64,000 bases of DNA, from the NCBI RefSeq assembly GCF_003402475.1, contig NZ_BFAB01000013.1, forward strand, positions 1-64,000, given 5' to 3'. This DNA is from Mycobacterium sp. MFM001 (GTDB taxonomy: Bacteria; Actinomycetota; Actinomycetes; Mycobacteriales; Mycobacteriaceae). The notes beneath the pieces are model-generated. The model was not told the origin of the DNA. It saw nothing but the letters and a program-made list of their open reading frames with translations, and ran no database searches. Both the position numbers and the translations under genes were made by a program. Shown here piece by piece: positions 16,113 to 25,147 of the stretch (position 1 is the stretch's first letter; each line of letters starts with the position of its first letter).

Positions 16113-17183
16113 ATGGCCATACCCCGCTACCCGGACGACGTCACCTGCGAGTGGCTGTCGGCGGTCCTCAGCAGCGACCGTGGCGCACGCGTCGAGGTAT
16201 CGGCCGTCGACGTCACCGCCATCGGTACCGGTCAGACCGGGGCGACCTACCGGGTGTCGGCGCGCTACGCGAGCAATCCTGGTGGCCTGCCGGATACCTT
16301 TGTGATCAAGCTACCGGCCCAAGACGATACGGTGCGCGACCGCGTCACGATCGGCTACCGCAGCGAATGCGCGTTCTACTCCGCGGTGGCCGACCGGGTG
16401 CGGGTACCGGTGCCGCGATGCTTCTACAGCGAGATCACCGACGACGCGATGGACTATGCCTTGCTGCTGGCGGATCAAGCGCCCGCGGTGCAGGGCGACC
16501 AACTCGCCGGCTGCGGCGAGCAGGAGGCACGGCTGGCCGTCACCGCGCTGGCCGGCCTGCACGGGCCCAGCTGGTGCGACCCGGTCTGGCTGGATTTCCC
16601 GGGAATTGCTTTCGCGCGGCCCGACGAAGCGTCGGCCCAGGGTCTCGGTGAGGTCGCGCGGATGAGTGCGGACATCACGCTGGACAAGCTCGGCGATCGG
16701 ATGAGCACGGTCGACCGGGAAACCTTCACCACTGCAATGGGTTTGGTGACGCCGTGGCTGCTGGCCGAGCGGGACAGGTTCGCGCTGTTGCACGGCGACT
16801 ACCGCCTGGACAACATGCTGTTCGATCGCGAGGCCAACACGGTCAGCGTGGTCGACTGGCAGACGCTCGGCATCGGGCTGCCCGCGCGCGATCTCGCGTA
16901 CTTCACCGCCACCAGCCTCAAGCCGGAACTACGCGCAGAAATCGAAACGGGTCTCGTCGACGAATACCATCGGGCACTGATCGACTACGGCGTCACAGAC
17001 TATGACCGCGAAACCTGTTGGCGCGATTACCGACTCGGCATGCCGCAAGCGCTGTTGATCTCTGCCTTAGGGTTCGCGTTCGCCACCGCCACCGACCGCG
17101 GTGACGAGATGGTGCTGACCATGCTGGCGCGCGGCTGCCAAGCGATCCGCGACCTGGGCACACTGGACCTGATCGGGGGGTAA
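16113..17183 (+). CDS. Aminoglycoside-phosphotransferase-fold kinase family protein
   Basis: The 356-residue protein has the kinase catalytic loop LLHGDYRLDNM and the metal-binding VVDWQ, both intact, so it can bind ATP and transfer phosphate. In mycobacteria such proteins are often found beside acyl-CoA dehydrogenases and are unlikely to be antibiotic resistance enzymes; some act on small alcohols or acyl intermediates. I chose the ATG at 16113 (MAIPRYPDD) because the family fold begins there. It converges on the mycofactocin-type SDR gene across the palindromic repeat at 17191-17254. Confidence 0.7.
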   Translation: MAIPRYPDDVTCEWLSAVLSSDRGARVEVSAVDVTAIGTGQTGATYRVSARYASNPGGLPDTFVIKLPAQDDTVRDRVTIGYRSECAFYSAVADRVRVPVPRCFYSEITDDAMDYALLLADQAPAVQGDQLAGCGEQEARLAVTALAGLHGPSWCDPVWLDFPGIAFARPDEASAQGLGEVARMSADITLDKLGDRMSTVDRETFTTAMGLVTPWLLAERDRFALLHGDYRLDNMLFDREANTVSVVDWQTLGIGLPARDLAYFTATSLKPELRAEIETGLVDEYHRALIDYGVTDYDRETCWRDYRLGMPQALLISALGFAFATATDRGDEMVLTMLARGCQAIRDLGTLDLIGG

Positions 17184-17190
17184 CTCCTCT

Positions 17191-17254
17191 ACCGCGAGCG
17201 TGCATAGAATGCCGGGATTTTCGGCGTGTCGACGTACAAATACGCACGCTCGCG
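17191..17254. repeat. 64-nt palindromic element, copy A, between convergent genes
   Basis: This stretch begins and ends with perfect 11-base inverted arms, CGCGAGCGTGC (17193-17203) and GCACGCTCGCG (17244-17254). It is nearly the same as 34497-34560 (shared AGAATGCCGG, CGGCGTGTCG, GTACAAA and ACGCACGCTCGCG). Both copies lie precisely between convergent genes, which suggests a bidirectional transcription terminator or a mobile palindromic intergenic repeat. It lacks the uridine tract of a classical terminator. Confidence 0.65.
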
Positions 17255-17270
17255 AGGGAGGAGAAGGGGA

Positions 17271-18092
17271 TCAGTACTGCGTGGAGCCCTGATCGACCGG
17301 AATCGCCGCCGCAGTGACATTGCGAGATTCGTCGCTGGCCAGCCAGCAGACCGCGTCGGCGATGTCTTCCGGCTCGGCAACCCAACTCGGCAGGAACGGC
17401 GTAATCATGGTCATCAGCTGGGGATTGGCTTCGCTGGCCTTTCCCATTGCGGCGAGCATGTCCCCTGTTCCCATCGCCGTGTTGACCGGACCAGGGTGCA
17501 CGCTGTTGACCCGAATCGAATGCTTGCCGAGTTCCGCGGCGAACGCACGGGCCATCCCGGTCACGGCATGCTTACTGGCCGTGTAGTGGACCATGTACGG
17601 CTGCATTTTGAGGCCTGCCGCGGAGCTGATCAAGATGATCGACCCACCGCGGCCCCCATCGATGATCTTTTGCGCACCGGCCATCACGGTATTCCACGTA
17701 CCAGTCACGTTGACGTCCATGACATCCCGAAAGTCCTCGGGAGTGATGTCGTTCCAAGCCTGCGGAGCCGAGATGCCGGCGTTGGCGACGATGACGTCCA
17801 GCCGCCCCAGCGTGGCCACACCGTCGTCAACCGTCTCCCGCAGCCCGTCGAAGTCACGGACGTCGATTTCGGTGACCAGGATTCGACGACCGGTGGCCTC
17901 GACTAGTCGTACCGTTTCGGCCAGGTCTTCGGGAGTCGCCGAATCGTAAGGGACGCAAGACGGTAGCTTGCCGGCAACGTCGACCGCGATGATGTCGGCG
18001 CCCTCGCGGGCCATCCGCACGGCGTGCGCGCGGCCTTGACCGCGGGCCGCCCCGGTAATGAACGCCACCTTGCCCGCGAGTCGACCGGTCAT
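17271..18092 (-). CDS. Mycofactocin-coupled SDR family oxidoreductase
   Basis: The 273-residue protein has TGAARGQGRAHAVRMAREGAD, the cofactor motif, with the ARGQGR form and a longer insertion (about residues 40-70, AGKLPSCVPYDSATPEDLAE) typical of SDRs that hold NAD tightly and pass electrons to mycofactocin. Catalytic ISSAAG and YTASK are intact. Family members oxidise alcohols such as carveol. No mycofactocin biosynthesis gene is in the window. Its ATG overlaps the stop of the acyl-CoA dehydrogenase upstream (ATGA), so the two are coupled. Confidence 0.8.
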   Translation of the reverse strand: MTGRLAGKVAFITGAARGQGRAHAVRMAREGADIIAVDVAGKLPSCVPYDSATPEDLAETVRLVEATGRRILVTEIDVRDFDGLRETVDDGVATLGRLDVIVANAGISAPQAWNDITPEDFRDVMDVNVTGTWNTVMAGAQKIIDGGRGGSIILISSAAGLKMQPYMVHYTASKHAVTGMARAFAAELGKHSIRVNSVHPGPVNTAMGTGDMLAAMGKASEANPQLMTMITPFLPSWVAEPEDIADAVCWLASDESRNVTAAAIPVDQGSTQY

Positions 18093-19258
18093 GCGCGTTG
18101 TCCCTTCGAAGCCGCTCTCACCAGATTCGACCCGACGATCAGGCGCTGAATCTCACTGGTTCCTTCGTAAAGTCGTAGCAGGCGAACGTCGCGGTAGATC
18201 CGCTCCACCGGCACCTCACGCATGTAGCCGCTGCCGCCGTGAATCTGCACGGCGAGATCTGCGACCTTGCCGGCCATTTCGGTGCAATACAGCTTTGCTG
18301 CCGATGGTGCGATCCGGCGGTCCTGGTCGGTGATCCACAACCGGGCGGCCTCGCGAACCAGTGCGCGCCCGGCCATCACGCCGGTCTGCTGGTCGGCGAG
18401 CATCGCCTGCACCAACTGGAAGTTGCCGATCGGCGTGCCGCCCTGTGTCGCGGTGGCCGCGTAGGTCACCGATTCGTCGAGTGCCCGCTGCGCCGTTCCC
18501 ACGGCGAGCGCGGCAATGTGGATCCGGCCGCGTGCCAGCGACGTCATCGCCGCCCGATAACCGAGGTCTTCGCTGCCGCCCACCAGCGCGCCGGCCGGCA
18601 CATGCACGTCGCTGAGACCTACGTCGGCCGTCCAGGCGCCCTCCTGGCCCATCTTCGCGTCCTTGGTGCCGACCTGGACACCGGGTGTGTCGGCAGGGAC
18701 CAGGAACACCGCGATGCCAGGCCCGGCGTCGTCGGCCGGCCGGGTGCGGGCGAACACCACGAACAAATCGGCGACCGGCGCATTGGTGATGAAACGCTTC
18801 TCTCCGGAAATCACCCAATTGTCGCCGTCGCGAACGGCTTTGGTGCGCAAGCCTGCGGGGTTGGATCCGGCCCCGGCCTCGGTCAACGCGAAGGATGCGA
18901 CCACCTCGCCGGAGGCCATCGCGGCCAGCCAGCGGGACTTCTGCTCGTCGGTGCCGAACCCGACCAGGACCTGACCGGCGATGCCGTTGTTGGTGCCGAA
19001 CATCGAGCGCAACGCCAAAGACGTGTAGCCGAGCTCCATCGCGAGCTCGACATCCTGCGCCAGGTTCAGGCCGAGCCCACCCCATTCCTGGGGGATGGCG
19101 TACCCGAACAAGCCCATCTGCCTGGCCTGGTCGCGCAGGTCGTCGGGCACCCGGTCGTTGGCCAGGATTTCCTGCTCGCGCGGGACGACGGCGGTGCGGA
19201 CGAACTCGCGGGTCTGCGCGAGGATCTGCTGGAAGTCGTCGTCGTCGACGGTCGTCAT
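18089..19258 (-). CDS. Acyl-CoA dehydrogenase
   Basis: The 389-residue flavoprotein has the FAD-region ALTEAGAGSNPAGLRT, WVISGEKRFITNA, and the C-terminal QIHGGSGYMREVPVERIYRD...LYEGTSEIQR, where the Glu of EGTSE is the usual catalytic base. It introduces an alpha-beta double bond into an acyl-CoA. The ATG at 19258 matches the usual family N-terminus; upstream in-frame sequence lies across the divergent gene. It is transcribed with the mycofactocin-type SDR. Only 51 bases separate it from the divergent SDR at 19310, which must contain both promoters. Confidence 0.9.
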   Translation of the reverse strand: MTTVDDDDFQQILAQTREFVRTAVVPREQEILANDRVPDDLRDQARQMGLFGYAIPQEWGGLGLNLAQDVELAMELGYTSLALRSMFGTNNGIAGQVLVGFGTDEQKSRWLAAMASGEVVASFALTEAGAGSNPAGLRTKAVRDGDNWVISGEKRFITNAPVADLFVVFARTRPADDAGPGIAVFLVPADTPGVQVGTKDAKMGQEGAWTADVGLSDVHVPAGALVGGSEDLGYRAAMTSLARGRIHIAALAVGTAQRALDESVTYAATATQGGTPIGNFQLVQAMLADQQTGVMAGRALVREAARLWITDQDRRIAPSAAKLYCTEMAGKVADLAVQIHGGSGYMREVPVERIYRDVRLLRLYEGTSEIQRLIVGSNLVRAASKGQRA

Positions 19259-19309
19259 CTGCGCCGCTCCTTCCGGGCCGCTACCGGGAGGGATCATATA
19301 TGAAATAGG

Positions 19310-20092
19310 ATGTCTGAGATTACGGAGGGTCGATGGGAGGACGGTGATCAGGTGTCGTTGCTGACCGGTCAGACGGCGGTCGTCACAGGCGGCGCGCAGG
19401 GATTGGGATTCGCCATCGCCGAACGATTCGTCGCCGAGGGTGCGCGGGTGGTGCTCGGCGACGTGAATCTCGAGGCGACCGAGGCAGCGGCGAAGCGCCT
19501 CGGCGGCGACGAGGTTGCGCTGGCCGTGCGCTGCGACGTCACCGCGGCGGCTGACGTCGACACGCTCATCGGAAGGGCTGTGGAGCGGTTCGGCGGACTG
19601 GACATCATGGTCAACAACGCCGGGATCACCCGTGACGCGACGATGCGCAAGATGACCGAGGATCAGTTCGACGAGGTGATCGCGGTGCATCTGAAGGGGA
19701 CCTGGAACGGCACCCGCAAGGCGGCGGCGATCATGCGGGAGAACAAGCGTGGCGCCATCGTGAACATGTCGTCGCTGTCGGGCAAGGTCGGGCTGGTCGG
19801 GCAGACCAACTACTCGGCGGCTAAGGCCGGCATCGTGGGCATGACCAAGGCCGCGGCCAAGGAGTTGGCTCACCTCGGTGTTCGCGTCAACGCCATTGCG
19901 CCCGGCTTGATCCGCTCCGCGATGACTGAGGCTATGCCGCAACGTATTTGGGACGAGAAGGTGGCCGAGGTGCCGATGGGCCGCGCGGGTGAGCCGGCCG
20001 AGGTGGCCAACGTCGCGCTATTCCTGGCATCGGACCTCTCGTCGTACATGACCGGGACCGTGCTCGAGGTAACCGGCGGGAGGTTCATGTAG
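19310..20092 (+). CDS. SDR family oxidoreductase, FabG-like
   Basis: The product has TGGAQGLG, VNNAGIT, the catalytic MSSLSG...YSAAKAG and the C-terminal LEVTGGRFM, all standard for 3-oxoacyl reductases or 3-hydroxyacyl dehydrogenases of the FabG group. The ATG at 19310 gives 260 residues; a GTG at 19352 (VSLLTGQTAVVTGG), 11 bases after GGGAGG, would give a more typical N-terminus and may be correct. It heads an operon with thiolase, CoA-transferase, acyl-CoA dehydrogenase and GntR genes, spaced 2 bases or overlapping, so it likely supplies the hydroxyacyl-CoA dehydrogenation step. Confidence 0.85.
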   Translation: MSEITEGRWEDGDQVSLLTGQTAVVTGGAQGLGFAIAERFVAEGARVVLGDVNLEATEAAAKRLGGDEVALAVRCDVTAAADVDTLIGRAVERFGGLDIMVNNAGITRDATMRKMTEDQFDEVIAVHLKGTWNGTRKAAAIMRENKRGAIVNMSSLSGKVGLVGQTNYSAAKAGIVGMTKAAAKELAHLGVRVNAIAPGLIRSAMTEAMPQRIWDEKVAEVPMGRAGEPAEVANVALFLASDLSSYMTGTVLEVTGGRFM

Positions 20093-20094
20093 CC

Positions 20095-21300
20095 ATGCGC
20101 CACGCCGTGATTTGCGAACCGGTGCGCACGCCGATCGGCCGCTACGGCGGGATGTTCAAGTCGCTGACCGCCGTCGACCTTGGTGTCGCCGCGCTGAAGG
20201 GGCTGCTGGACCGAACCGGCATTCCGCGCGAATCGGTGCAGGACGTCATCCTCGGGCACTGCTATCCCAGCAGCGAGGCACCGGCGATTGGGCGCGTGGT
20301 GGCGCTGGATGCCGGCTTGCCGGTCACGGTGCCCGGCATGCAGGTCGACCGCCGCTGCGGCTCGGGCCTGCAGGCGGTCATCCAGGCCTGTCTGCAAATT
20401 TCCAGCGGCGACAGCGATCTCGTCATCGCCGGCGGTGCGGAGAGCATGAGCAATGTCGTGTTCTACTCCACCGACATGCGCTGGGGCGGCGCCCGAACCG
20501 GCATCCGGGTGCACGACGGGCTCGCTCGCGGGCGCACCACCGCCGGCGGTCGGCACTACCCTGTACCGGGCGGCATGTTGGAGACGGCCGAGAACCTGCG
20601 CCGCGAGTACGGCATTTCGCGACACGAGCAAGACGAGCTCGCGGTGACGTCGCATCAGCGGGCGGTGGCCGCGCAGAAGAACGGCATCCTGGCCGAGGAG
20701 ATCATTCCCGTGCCGGTGCGTGACGAGCTGATCGACACCGACGAGCACCCGCGCGCCGATACCACGGTGGAGTCACTGGCCAAGCTCAAACCCGTTCTGC
20801 TGGCTGACGATCCGGAGGCGACTGTGACCGCCGGCAATGCCAGCGGTCAAAACGACGCGGCGTCGATGTGTGTGGTGACGACACCGGAAAAGGCGAACGA
20901 GCTGGGGCTGACGCCGCTGGTGCGGCTGGTGTCGTGGGGAGTTGCGGCGGTGCCGCCCCACGTGATGGGCATCGGTCCGGTGCCGGCGACCGAGGTGGCG
21001 CTCGCCAAAGCGGGGCTGCAGCTGAGCGATATCGACCTGATCGAACTCAACGAGGCCTTCGCCGCGCAAGCACTTGCGGTGATGCAGGAGTGGGGGTTCA
21101 CGGCGGCCGACCGTGAGCGGACTAATGTGCACGGTTCCGGGATTTCATTGGGCCATCCGGTCGGCGCGACGGGCGGGCGGATGCTGGCCACGCTGGCACG
21201 GGAACTCAATCGACGCGGGGCCCGCTACGGCCTGGAGACCATGTGCATCGGCGGCGGCCAGGGCCTGGCCGCGGTGTTCGAACGGGTTGCGTCCCAGTGA
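20095..21300 (+). CDS. Thiolase (acetyl-CoA acyltransferase)
   Basis: The 401-residue protein has the acylation Cys in VDRRCGSGLQAV, NEAFAAQAL, GHPVGATGGRM with the catalytic His, and the second Cys in MCIGGGQG. All active-site residues of a degradative or biosynthetic thiolase are present. It cleaves 3-ketoacyl-CoA with CoA. It begins two bases after the SDR stop and overlaps the CoA-transferase start, so the three steps belong together. Confidence 0.9.
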   Translation: MRHAVICEPVRTPIGRYGGMFKSLTAVDLGVAALKGLLDRTGIPRESVQDVILGHCYPSSEAPAIGRVVALDAGLPVTVPGMQVDRRCGSGLQAVIQACLQISSGDSDLVIAGGAESMSNVVFYSTDMRWGGARTGIRVHDGLARGRTTAGGRHYPVPGGMLETAENLRREYGISRHEQDELAVTSHQRAVAAQKNGILAEEIIPVPVRDELIDTDEHPRADTTVESLAKLKPVLLADDPEATVTAGNASGQNDAASMCVVTTPEKANELGLTPLVRLVSWGVAAVPPHVMGIGPVPATEVALAKAGLQLSDIDLIELNEAFAAQALAVMQEWGFTAADRERTNVHGSGISLGHPVGATGGRMLATLARELNRRGARYGLETMCIGGGQGLAAVFERVASQ

Positions 21301-22490
21301 ATATGCCGTTGACGGATCTCACCGTCGTCGAGGTGTCCAGCTTCGTCGCCGCGCCGCTGTGCGGAATGACGCTGGGCCAGCTGGGCGCCGAGGTGATCCG
21401 GGTCGACCCCATCGGCGGCGCTTCCGACGTGCATCGCTGGCCGCTGGCCGCCAGTGGGGCGTCGATCTACTGGACCGGGCTGAACAAGGGAAAGCGCTCG
21501 GCCACAATCGATTTGCGATCCGTCGACGGTCAGCAGCTGGTGCAGCGGTTGATCGTCGAGGGCGACGGCGTCGCGGTGACCAACGCTGCGGGACTGTCCT
21601 GGCTGTCGTATGAGACCCTCGTTGCGCTGCGCCCTGACGTGATCCATGTGCAGTTGCTCGGCCGCGGTGACGGGTCCACGGGCGTGGACTACACGGTCAA
21701 TGCGGCCACGGGATACCCGTTGGTGACCGGCCCGCCCAATCACGCCGGCCCGATCAATCATGTGCTGCCGGCCTGGGACGTGTGCTGCGGACTGTACGCC
21801 GCGTTGGCGGTGACGGCCGCGGTGCGCCGTCGCGACCAAACCGGGGCGGGCGCTCAAATCAGCATTGCGCTCGAAGATGTCGCACTGGCCACCGCGGGCA
21901 ATCTGGGCTTGCTGACCGAACCTCAAGTCAACGGCACCCAGCGGCAACGGCTCGGCAATGCCATCTATGGGCAGTACGGCCAGGATTTCACCAGCCGCGA
22001 CGGCGTGGCATTCATGGTCGTGACACTGACCGGACGTCACCTCCGCGATCTGGTCGAGGTAACCGGAACCGGTGCCGCCGTGTCGGCGTTGTCCGAGGCT
22101 CTGGGGGTCGACTTCAGCGACGAGGGCGAGCGCTACCGGTATCGGGATGTGCTGAGCGGGTTGTTCGCCACCTGGTTCGCAGAGCGAACCGCGGCGGAGA
22201 TCACCGAGGCGCTGTCGGCGACCACCGTGCTCTACGAGCGCTACCGCACCTTCGCCGAGGTCGCCGAAGACGAAAAGGTGACGGCAAATCCGTTGTTTTC
22301 GCGTCTGCACCAAGACGGGCTCGGCGACTATCTCGCTCCGGGCATGCCGGCCGCTCTTGACGGTCACCACCCGACGAGCAAGCCCGCACCTGCACTGGGA
22401 CACGACACTGCCGACGTGCTGACCGAGCGGCTCGGGTTGAGTGCCGCCGACATCGAGCGGCTGACAACCGCGAAAACCATTGCCTGCTAG
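21297..22490 (+). CDS. CaiB/BaiF-family CoA transferase
   Basis: The product of about 397 residues opens with LTVVEVSSFVAAPLCGMTLGQLGAEVIRVD, the canonical N-terminus of family III CoA transferases, followed by LNKGKRS and the DVIHVQLLGRG region. These enzymes move CoA between carboxylic acids, activating or recycling the pathway acid without ATP. A GTG at 21297 overlaps the thiolase stop (GTGA); the ATG at 21303 is equally possible. It precedes the acyl-CoA dehydrogenase by 12 bases. Confidence 0.85.
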   Translation: MNMPLTDLTVVEVSSFVAAPLCGMTLGQLGAEVIRVDPIGGASDVHRWPLAASGASIYWTGLNKGKRSATIDLRSVDGQQLVQRLIVEGDGVAVTNAAGLSWLSYETLVALRPDVIHVQLLGRGDGSTGVDYTVNAATGYPLVTGPPNHAGPINHVLPAWDVCCGLYAALAVTAAVRRRDQTGAGAQISIALEDVALATAGNLGLLTEPQVNGTQRQRLGNAIYGQYGQDFTSRDGVAFMVVTLTGRHLRDLVEVTGTGAAVSALSEALGVDFSDEGERYRYRDVLSGLFATWFAERTAAEITEALSATTVLYERYRTFAEVAEDEKVTANPLFSRLHQDGLGDYLAPGMPAALDGHHPTSKPAPALGHDTADVLTERLGLSAADIERLTTAKTIAC

Positions 22491-22502
22491 GAGAGGTATG
22501 TC

Positions 22503-23696
22503 ATGACCAAGCTCGCCCAGACGGTTGGTCTCACCGAGTTCCAGACCGAGATCGTCGCGACGGTGCGGCAATTCGTGGACAAGGAAGTCATCCCCAATGC
22601 GCCGGAGCTAGAACGCACCGACAGCTATCCGCAGGACATCGTCGACAAAATGCGGGAGATGGGCCTGTTCGGCCTGATGATCCCCGCCGAGTACGGCGGA
22701 CTGGGCGAGTCACTGCTGACCTATGCGTTGTGTGTCGAGGAGCTGGCGCGCGGCTGGATGAGCATCTCGGGGGTGCTCAATACGCACTTCATCGTGGCCT
22801 ACATGCTCCGCCAGCACGGCACCGACGCGCAGAAGCAGCGGCTACTGCCACGGATGGCGACCGGGGAAGTGCGAGGGGCGTTTTCGATGTCCGAGCCGGA
22901 GTTGGGATCCGACGTAGCGGCGATCCGTACCCGGGCCGAACGCAATGCCGACGGCACCTACACGATCAACGGCCAGAAAATGTGGCTGACCAACGGCGGC
23001 AGCTCGACGCTGGTGGCGACGTTGGTGCGCACCGACGAAGGAGCCGACACGCCGCATCGCAATCTGACGGCTTTTCTCATCGAAAAGCCGGTCGGGTTCG
23101 GCGAAGTGGCACCCGGCCTGGTAATACCTGGCAAGATCGACAAGCTCGGTTACAAGGGCATCGACACCACCGAGTTCATCTTCGACGGGTATGTGGCCAG
23201 CGCCGACGACATCCTCGGGGGCGTTCCAGGACAGGGTTTCTATCAGATGATGGACGGCATCGAAGTGGGCCGGGTCAACGTGTCGGCGCGGGCATGCGGG
23301 GTGGCGCTGCGGGCGTTCGAGCTTGCGGTGCGCTATGCGCAGCAGCGCCACACTTTCGGAAAGCCGATCGCCGACCATCAGGCTATCGCGTTCCAAATAG
23401 CCGAAATGGCAACCAAAGTCGAGGCCGCACATCTGATGATGGTCAACGCTGCCCGGCTGAAAGACTCCGGCGAGCGCAACGACGTCGCCGCGGGTATGGC
23501 GAAGTATCTGGCCAGCGAGTTCTGCTCGGAGGTCACCCAGCAGAGCTTCCGCATTCACGGCGGCTACGGATACTCCAAGGAGTACGAGATCGAGCGGCTG
23601 ATGCGCGACGCTCCGTTTCTGCTCATCGGCGAGGGAACCAGCGAGATCCAGAAGCAGATCATCAGCAAGCGACTCCTGGCCGAGTACCGAATATGA
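22503..23696 (+). CDS. Acyl-CoA dehydrogenase
   Basis: The 397-residue protein shows FSMSEPELGSDVAAIRT, YTINGQKMWLTNG, RHTFGKPIADHQ and the C-terminal GEGTSEIQKQ with the catalytic Glu. It is a full-length homomeric-type acyl-CoA dehydrogenase acting with electron-transfer flavoprotein. AGGAGAGG precedes its start by a short distance. It overlaps the GntR start by ATGA, closing a self-regulated beta-oxidation operon that begins at 19310. Confidence 0.92.
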   Translation: MTKLAQTVGLTEFQTEIVATVRQFVDKEVIPNAPELERTDSYPQDIVDKMREMGLFGLMIPAEYGGLGESLLTYALCVEELARGWMSISGVLNTHFIVAYMLRQHGTDAQKQRLLPRMATGEVRGAFSMSEPELGSDVAAIRTRAERNADGTYTINGQKMWLTNGGSSTLVATLVRTDEGADTPHRNLTAFLIEKPVGFGEVAPGLVIPGKIDKLGYKGIDTTEFIFDGYVASADDILGGVPGQGFYQMMDGIEVGRVNVSARACGVALRAFELAVRYAQQRHTFGKPIADHQAIAFQIAEMATKVEAAHLMMVNAARLKDSGERNDVAAGMAKYLASEFCSEVTQQSFRIHGGYGYSKEYEIERLMRDAPFLLIGEGTSEIQKQIISKRLLAEYRI

Positions 23697-24376
23697 GCAT
23701 TCCGGAATTCGCTGCGCGGCCGCAGCTGTCCGAAGACGTTGCGCGCTATGTTCGCAAGCGGATTTTCGACGGCACCTACTCGGCGGGGGAGTACGTGCGT
23801 CTGGATCAGTTGGCCGCTGAGTTGGGTATCAGCGTCACCCCGGTGCGTGAGGCGCTGTTCGAGCTGCGCGCCGAAGGGCTACTGGCACAACAGCCCCGCC
23901 GCGGTTTTGTGGTGTTGCCGGTCACGGGACGCGATCTCGCCGACGTCGCCAACGTCCAGGCACACGTCGGCGGTGAGCTTGCCGCACGCGCAGCGGTCAA
24001 CATCGACGAGGACCAGCTGCGCGAGCTCAAGGAAATCCAGGCACAGCTGGAGGATGCCTATGCCGGTGGCGACGACGAGCTGACCGTTCGGCTCAATCAC
24101 GACTTCCACCGGGCAATCAACGTCGCCGCCGATTCACCGAAGCTCGCTCAGTTGATGTCCCAGATCACCCGCTACGCACCGGAATCGGTGTTTCCGACCA
24201 TCCCGGGCTGGCCGGCCCAGTCGATCAAAGACCACCGCCGAGTGCTGGCCGCGCTGGCGAAACATGACGCGGAACTGGCCCGCAAAGCGATGTCCGAGCA
24301 CCTCGCCGCCGGGGCAAAGCCATTGATCGAGCACCTCGTCGAGCACGGGGTCGTCGACGAAACCAACAACTCATGA
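23693..24376 (+). CDS. GntR family regulator, FadR/FCD type
   Basis: The 227-residue protein has an N-terminal winged helix, with the recognition region ELGISVTPVREALFELRAEG at about residues 40-59, followed by an all-helical FCD ligand-binding domain in which HDFHRAIN supplies a metal-ligand His. FadR-type FCD regulators sense acyl-CoA or carboxylic acids and usually repress their own catabolic operon. It is the last gene of the 19310 operon and starts within the acyl-CoA dehydrogenase stop. No clear palindromic operator was found in the 51-base region before 19310. Confidence 0.85.
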   Translation: MSIPEFAARPQLSEDVARYVRKRIFDGTYSAGEYVRLDQLAAELGISVTPVREALFELRAEGLLAQQPRRGFVVLPVTGRDLADVANVQAHVGGELAARAAVNIDEDQLRELKEIQAQLEDAYAGGDDELTVRLNHDFHRAINVAADSPKLAQLMSQITRYAPESVFPTIPGWPAQSIKDHRRVLAALAKHDAELARKAMSEHLAAGAKPLIEHLVEHGVVDETNNS

Positions 24377-24381
24377 GCGCC

Positions 24382-24819
24382 CTATGCCGTCGGCTCCCGG
24401 TTGGTGTCGTAGGTTGCCATGCCGACCTCCAACCATGCGTTCAGCAGCTGTTGGTCTCCCGACGCGGCGACGACATCGTCGTCATCGAGTTGCTCCGCCG
24501 ACGCACAGTGCACAGCGTCGTACCCGCGCAGCGAAAGACGGTGCACCAGTTCGGCCGCTCGAGCGACGATCTGCTCGTCCACCTCGATGACGTCCAGCTC
24601 TGACCACATCTGGTCCAGACGCCGACGCGCTCGGATGTGCGTGCCCTGACTGAGACGTCTCATTCTTCGCGCTTGCGCCAGCGCCGCAGCGGCTTCCAGG
24701 TAAAGCAGCCTCGACGACACGACGACGTCGGCGCTGTCCCAGAATCGCCGGCACGATTCGCTGGTTGGCTCACCGACCAGCAAGGGTACGAACGCCGAGG
24801 TGTCCAGATAGCCGATCAC
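24382..24819 (-). CDS. vapC: VapC-type PIN-domain toxin
   Basis: The 145-residue PIN protein has the expected acidic set Asp6 (YLDTSAF), Glu42 (LEAAAAL), Asp101 (YDAVH) and Asp122 (SGDQQL), so it should be an active Mg-dependent ribonuclease. Its start overlaps the stop of the antitoxin gene by four bases. It converges on the GntR gene with five bases between stops. The specific number within the mycobacterial VapBC series cannot be assigned. Confidence 0.85.
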   Translation of the reverse strand: MIGYLDTSAFVPLLVGEPTSESCRRFWDSADVVVSSRLLYLEAAAALAQARRMRRLSQGTHIRARRRLDQMWSELDVIEVDEQIVARAAELVHRLSLRGYDAVHCASAEQLDDDDVVAASGDQQLLNAWLEVGMATYDTNREPTA

Positions 24820-25070
24820 CTACGCTGCTCGCCGATAAGGTCACTGACCGTTCCACCCGCGGTCAAGGGGGCCGGGGCGGGTTGTTTACGCTTCCGCGCG
24901 CGCTGGATACGACCCTCCTCGCGGAGTTGCTCTAGCTTCGTCGGGCGTTGCACCGGCACGATGCGCGCGATCGGACGTCCGTGATCCGTCACCGTTACTG
25001 TCCGACCTTCGCGAACTTCCGCCAAGTGCCGGCTCAGCTGGTCACGCAGCTCCCGAACACCGACTTCCAT
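24816..25070 (-). CDS. vapB: VapB-type antitoxin, Phd/YefM family
   Basis: The 84-residue protein begins MEVGVRELRDQLSRHLAEVR and has TVTVTDHGRPIARIVP, the standard N-terminal DNA-binding part of Phd-like antitoxins. The basic, Pro-rich C-terminal tail should wrap the toxin. It neutralises the PIN toxin and represses the operon. I chose the ATG at 25070 because the conserved MEVGVREL motif begins there. The AT-rich stretch TGTAAGTGTATTATAGCCAC just upstream (about 25100) probably contains the promoter. Confidence 0.85.
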   Translation of the reverse strand: MEVGVRELRDQLSRHLAEVREGRTVTVTDHGRPIARIVPVQRPTKLEQLREEGRIQRARKRKQPAPAPLTAGGTVSDLIGEQRR

Positions 25071-25147
25071 GCCCGCCCCGCCTCTCAAAGTGGCGATTTC
25101 TTGTAAGTGTATTATAGCCACAAGATCGTCAGGCATGCTGCCGTTAC

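Noticed and set aside
16113..17183. Phosphotransferase as an aminoglycoside resistance gene
   Set aside because: The kinase fold alone does not show this. The neighbours are lipid-metabolism genes and such proteins are common in mycobacteria without resistance function.
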